A model generated the notes under the pieces. It was not told where the DNA came from. It did no database searches and saw nothing but the letters and a program-made list of their open reading frames with translations. Both the position numbers and the translations under genes were made by a program. DNA of 64,000 nt from assembly GCA_035235625.1 (NCBI GenBank), contig CP141150.1, positions 9,486,001-9,550,000 on the forward strand, read 5' to 3'. The stretch's first letter is position 1; each line of letters opens with the position of its first letter. The stretch is from Saururus chinensis (lineage: Eukaryota > Streptophyta > Magnoliopsida > Piperales > Saururaceae). Below, piece after piece: positions 62,370-64,000 of the stretch.

Positions 62370-63690
62370 TTTAAAAAATTAATAACTATTAGTGACATTT
62401 TTTCCTAAGTGTCACTAATAGTTTTAACAATAGCAACATTTGTGAAAAAGTGTCGCTAATAATTAGACTATTAGAGATGCTTAAGAAAAATCATTGCTAA
62501 TAGTTATGAATTTAAAATAAAAAATTTAAAATTTAAAACTAATAGCGACACTTTCAAACAAGCATTGCAAATAGCATTGATAATAGGCAAGCATCGTTAA
62601 TATCTTTAATAATTAATTTTAATTAATAAATAATTATTTAATAAATATTAACATAATATAAAATAAATTTTTTAAATGTAATATTTTTTTTCATTATTGA
62701 CTATTTTTATTAATAATAAATAAATAAATAATAAATTTTTAATAAAAGGCAATGTCAATAATAGATTAAACTTTAACTATTTAAATATAATATATTTTAT
62801 TTTTAAAAATTTCTTATTAGTTTTAAAATATAATTTATAATAAAAGAAAGAAAGTGAAAAGAGAAGCGAGGAAGAGAGAGTGCATAGAGAGAGAGGTGAG
62901 GAGAGAGAGAGAGAGAGAGCAAAGGAGATAAAGTGAGGAGAGGGGGAGAGAGAGTGAGGAGAGAGAGAAATACATGAGAGAGGGTGAGGAGAGAGAGAGA
63001 AGAGAGAGGAGATAGAGAGTGGGGAGAGAGAAAGTGAGGAGAAAGAAGAGAGAGTGAGGAGAGAGAAGAGAGAGTGAGGAGAGAGAAGAGAGAGAGAGAG
63101 AGAGAAAGGAGGGAGGGAGAGAGAGGAAGAGAGGGAGGGAGAGAGACTGAGGGGAGAGAGTGAGGAGAGAGAAGAGAGAGAAGAGAGAGAGAGAGAGAAA
63201 GGAGGGAGGGAGGGAGAGAGACTGAGGGGGAGAGAGAGAGGAAGAGAGAGGAGAGTGAGTGAGTGAGGAGATAGAGAAGAGATAGAGAGGAAAGAGAGAG
63301 AAAGAGGGAGGAGAGAGGAGGGAGAGAGAGAGAGAGAGAGAGGAAGGGAGAGATAGAGGAAGAGAGAGGGGGAGAGAGAGGAGAGAGTTAAAATTGTTTT
63401 TAAAATTAAGAAAAAATATAAAAAAATCCTAGTAGCGACGCATATACATATTTGTCGCTACTGCCCCAGGTTAGTAGCAACACATACTTATATGCGTCAC
63501 TAATAGAAATTTTTTATTTTAAAAAATTAAATTAAAAGAGATAGAGAGTGAGGAGAGAGGAGAGAGGAGGGAGGAGAGAGGACAACATAGAGGGTAGAGA
63601 GAGAGAAGGGAAAAGGGAGAAACGGTGTTGAGAAGGAAAAAATTGATTTTTAGAAATCGCTTTTTTTTCTCAAATCTAAAAACCTGAGCG
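62370..63690. mobile_element. Fragment of a CACTA element of the same family, inverted
   Basis: Contains subterminal tagcgac/gtcgctaat modules (62380-62600 and 63430-63510) and a polypurine tract (about 62840-63390, 63535-63620). Flanking AT-rich sequence (about 62760-62840) is the reverse complement of 59540-59640 in the complete element. CACTA ends were not found, so it is truncated. Confidence 0.75.
62840..63390. repeat. Polypurine (GA/GGA) tract
   Basis: Almost only G and A on the plus strand, the inverted counterpart of the polypyrimidine tract at 58696-59540. Confidence 0.95.
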
Positions 63691-64000
63691 ACAAAATTCA
63701 AATAGATTATTAGTGAAACAAACAAAGTAAATAGTTTACTAAGATGGCTGAAACATCTTTTAAGCGAGACCTATTGTTGCTCACACATTTCAGACCGTGA
63801 CTTAAGTTCCTCCCGTTGTCCCCTCGTACACTAACAGGGAATGCTTTAGTAGGCACAAGAATTTTGGAGTGATCTTCCATGAATCTTCTCCAATTCAAGT
63901 CTGACAAGTCGCTGCTAGTTAGAAGGTTGCATATTGGAAGGGCGGAGTTTGGGTAAGGCACACACCTGAGTGACAGAGTCCATATGCATCGCCACTACGT
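63691..64000 (-). other. Window end, possible coding exon not identified
   Basis: The minus strand has an 83-aa open frame (63961-63710) with mixed composition (SDLSDLNWRRFMEDHSK) that looks more protein-like than its surroundings. I recognise no family, and the window ends before any context appears. Confidence 0.25.

Overview
The window is nuclear DNA of a flowering plant. It has spliced genes with GT-AG introns, long AT-rich intergenic DNA, and many plant transposon families (MULE, CACTA, Ty3 chromovirus, Stowaway and PIF-type MITEs, a SINE-like repeat). The GC-rich coding exons (hexokinase exon 1, CHX exons 2 and 3) set in AT-rich introns suggest a monocot, but that is an inference and the species cannot be named.

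Five genes look intact. They are an Swd2/WDR82-type WD40 gene on the minus strand (9253-14885, 11 exons, 332 aa); two related small plant proteins (16699-17115 minus, 138 aa; 30692-30925 plus, 77 aa); a hexokinase with a chloroplast-like N-terminus (34539-38120, 9 exons, 490 aa, one GC-AG intron); and a CHX-type cation/H+ antiporter (49213-56512, 4 exons, 781 aa). For the three spliced genes the exon lengths I derived from splice sites close in frame.

The largest structural feature is a direct segmental duplication. The segment 4769-12088, which holds the 3' two thirds of the WD40 gene and its downstream flank, is repeated at 38204-48350, immediately behind the hexokinase gene. The second copy of the WD40 gene is a truncated, broken pseudogene. 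Because each copy shows the other's empty sites, three later insertions can be dated relative to the duplication and their target-site duplications read exactly: a 3.0-kb MULE in copy 1, and a 5.5-kb Ty3 chromovirus plus a 381-bp PIF-like MITE in copy 2.

Two MULEs of one family are present. The 7.2-kb member (19649-26839) carries a decayed transposase and a plant mobile domain (PMD) coding region. The 3.0-kb member (4975-7970) is an internal-deletion derivative. Their long terminal inverted repeats are built from about 27-bp palindromic modules whose two arms have changed together between the elements. I consider this the most novel signal in the window.

Layout: 1-4768 degenerate repeats with a PPR relic; 4769-12088 duplication copy 1 (MULE 1 and the 3' part of the WD40 gene); 12089-15130 rest of the WD40 gene and its promoter; 15.1-19.6 kb intergenic with one small gene; 19.6-26.8 kb MULE 2; 26.8-34.5 kb intergenic with foldback elements and one small gene; 34.5-38.1 kb hexokinase; 38.2-48.35 kb duplication copy 2; 48.4-48.9 kb pasted fragments of two host genes; 49.2-56.5 kb CHX; 57.5-60.4 kb CACTA element; 60.4-64 kb simple repeats, an LTR-like region and an inverted CACTA fragment. 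The genes are unrelated to one another, and I see no operon-like or pathway cluster.
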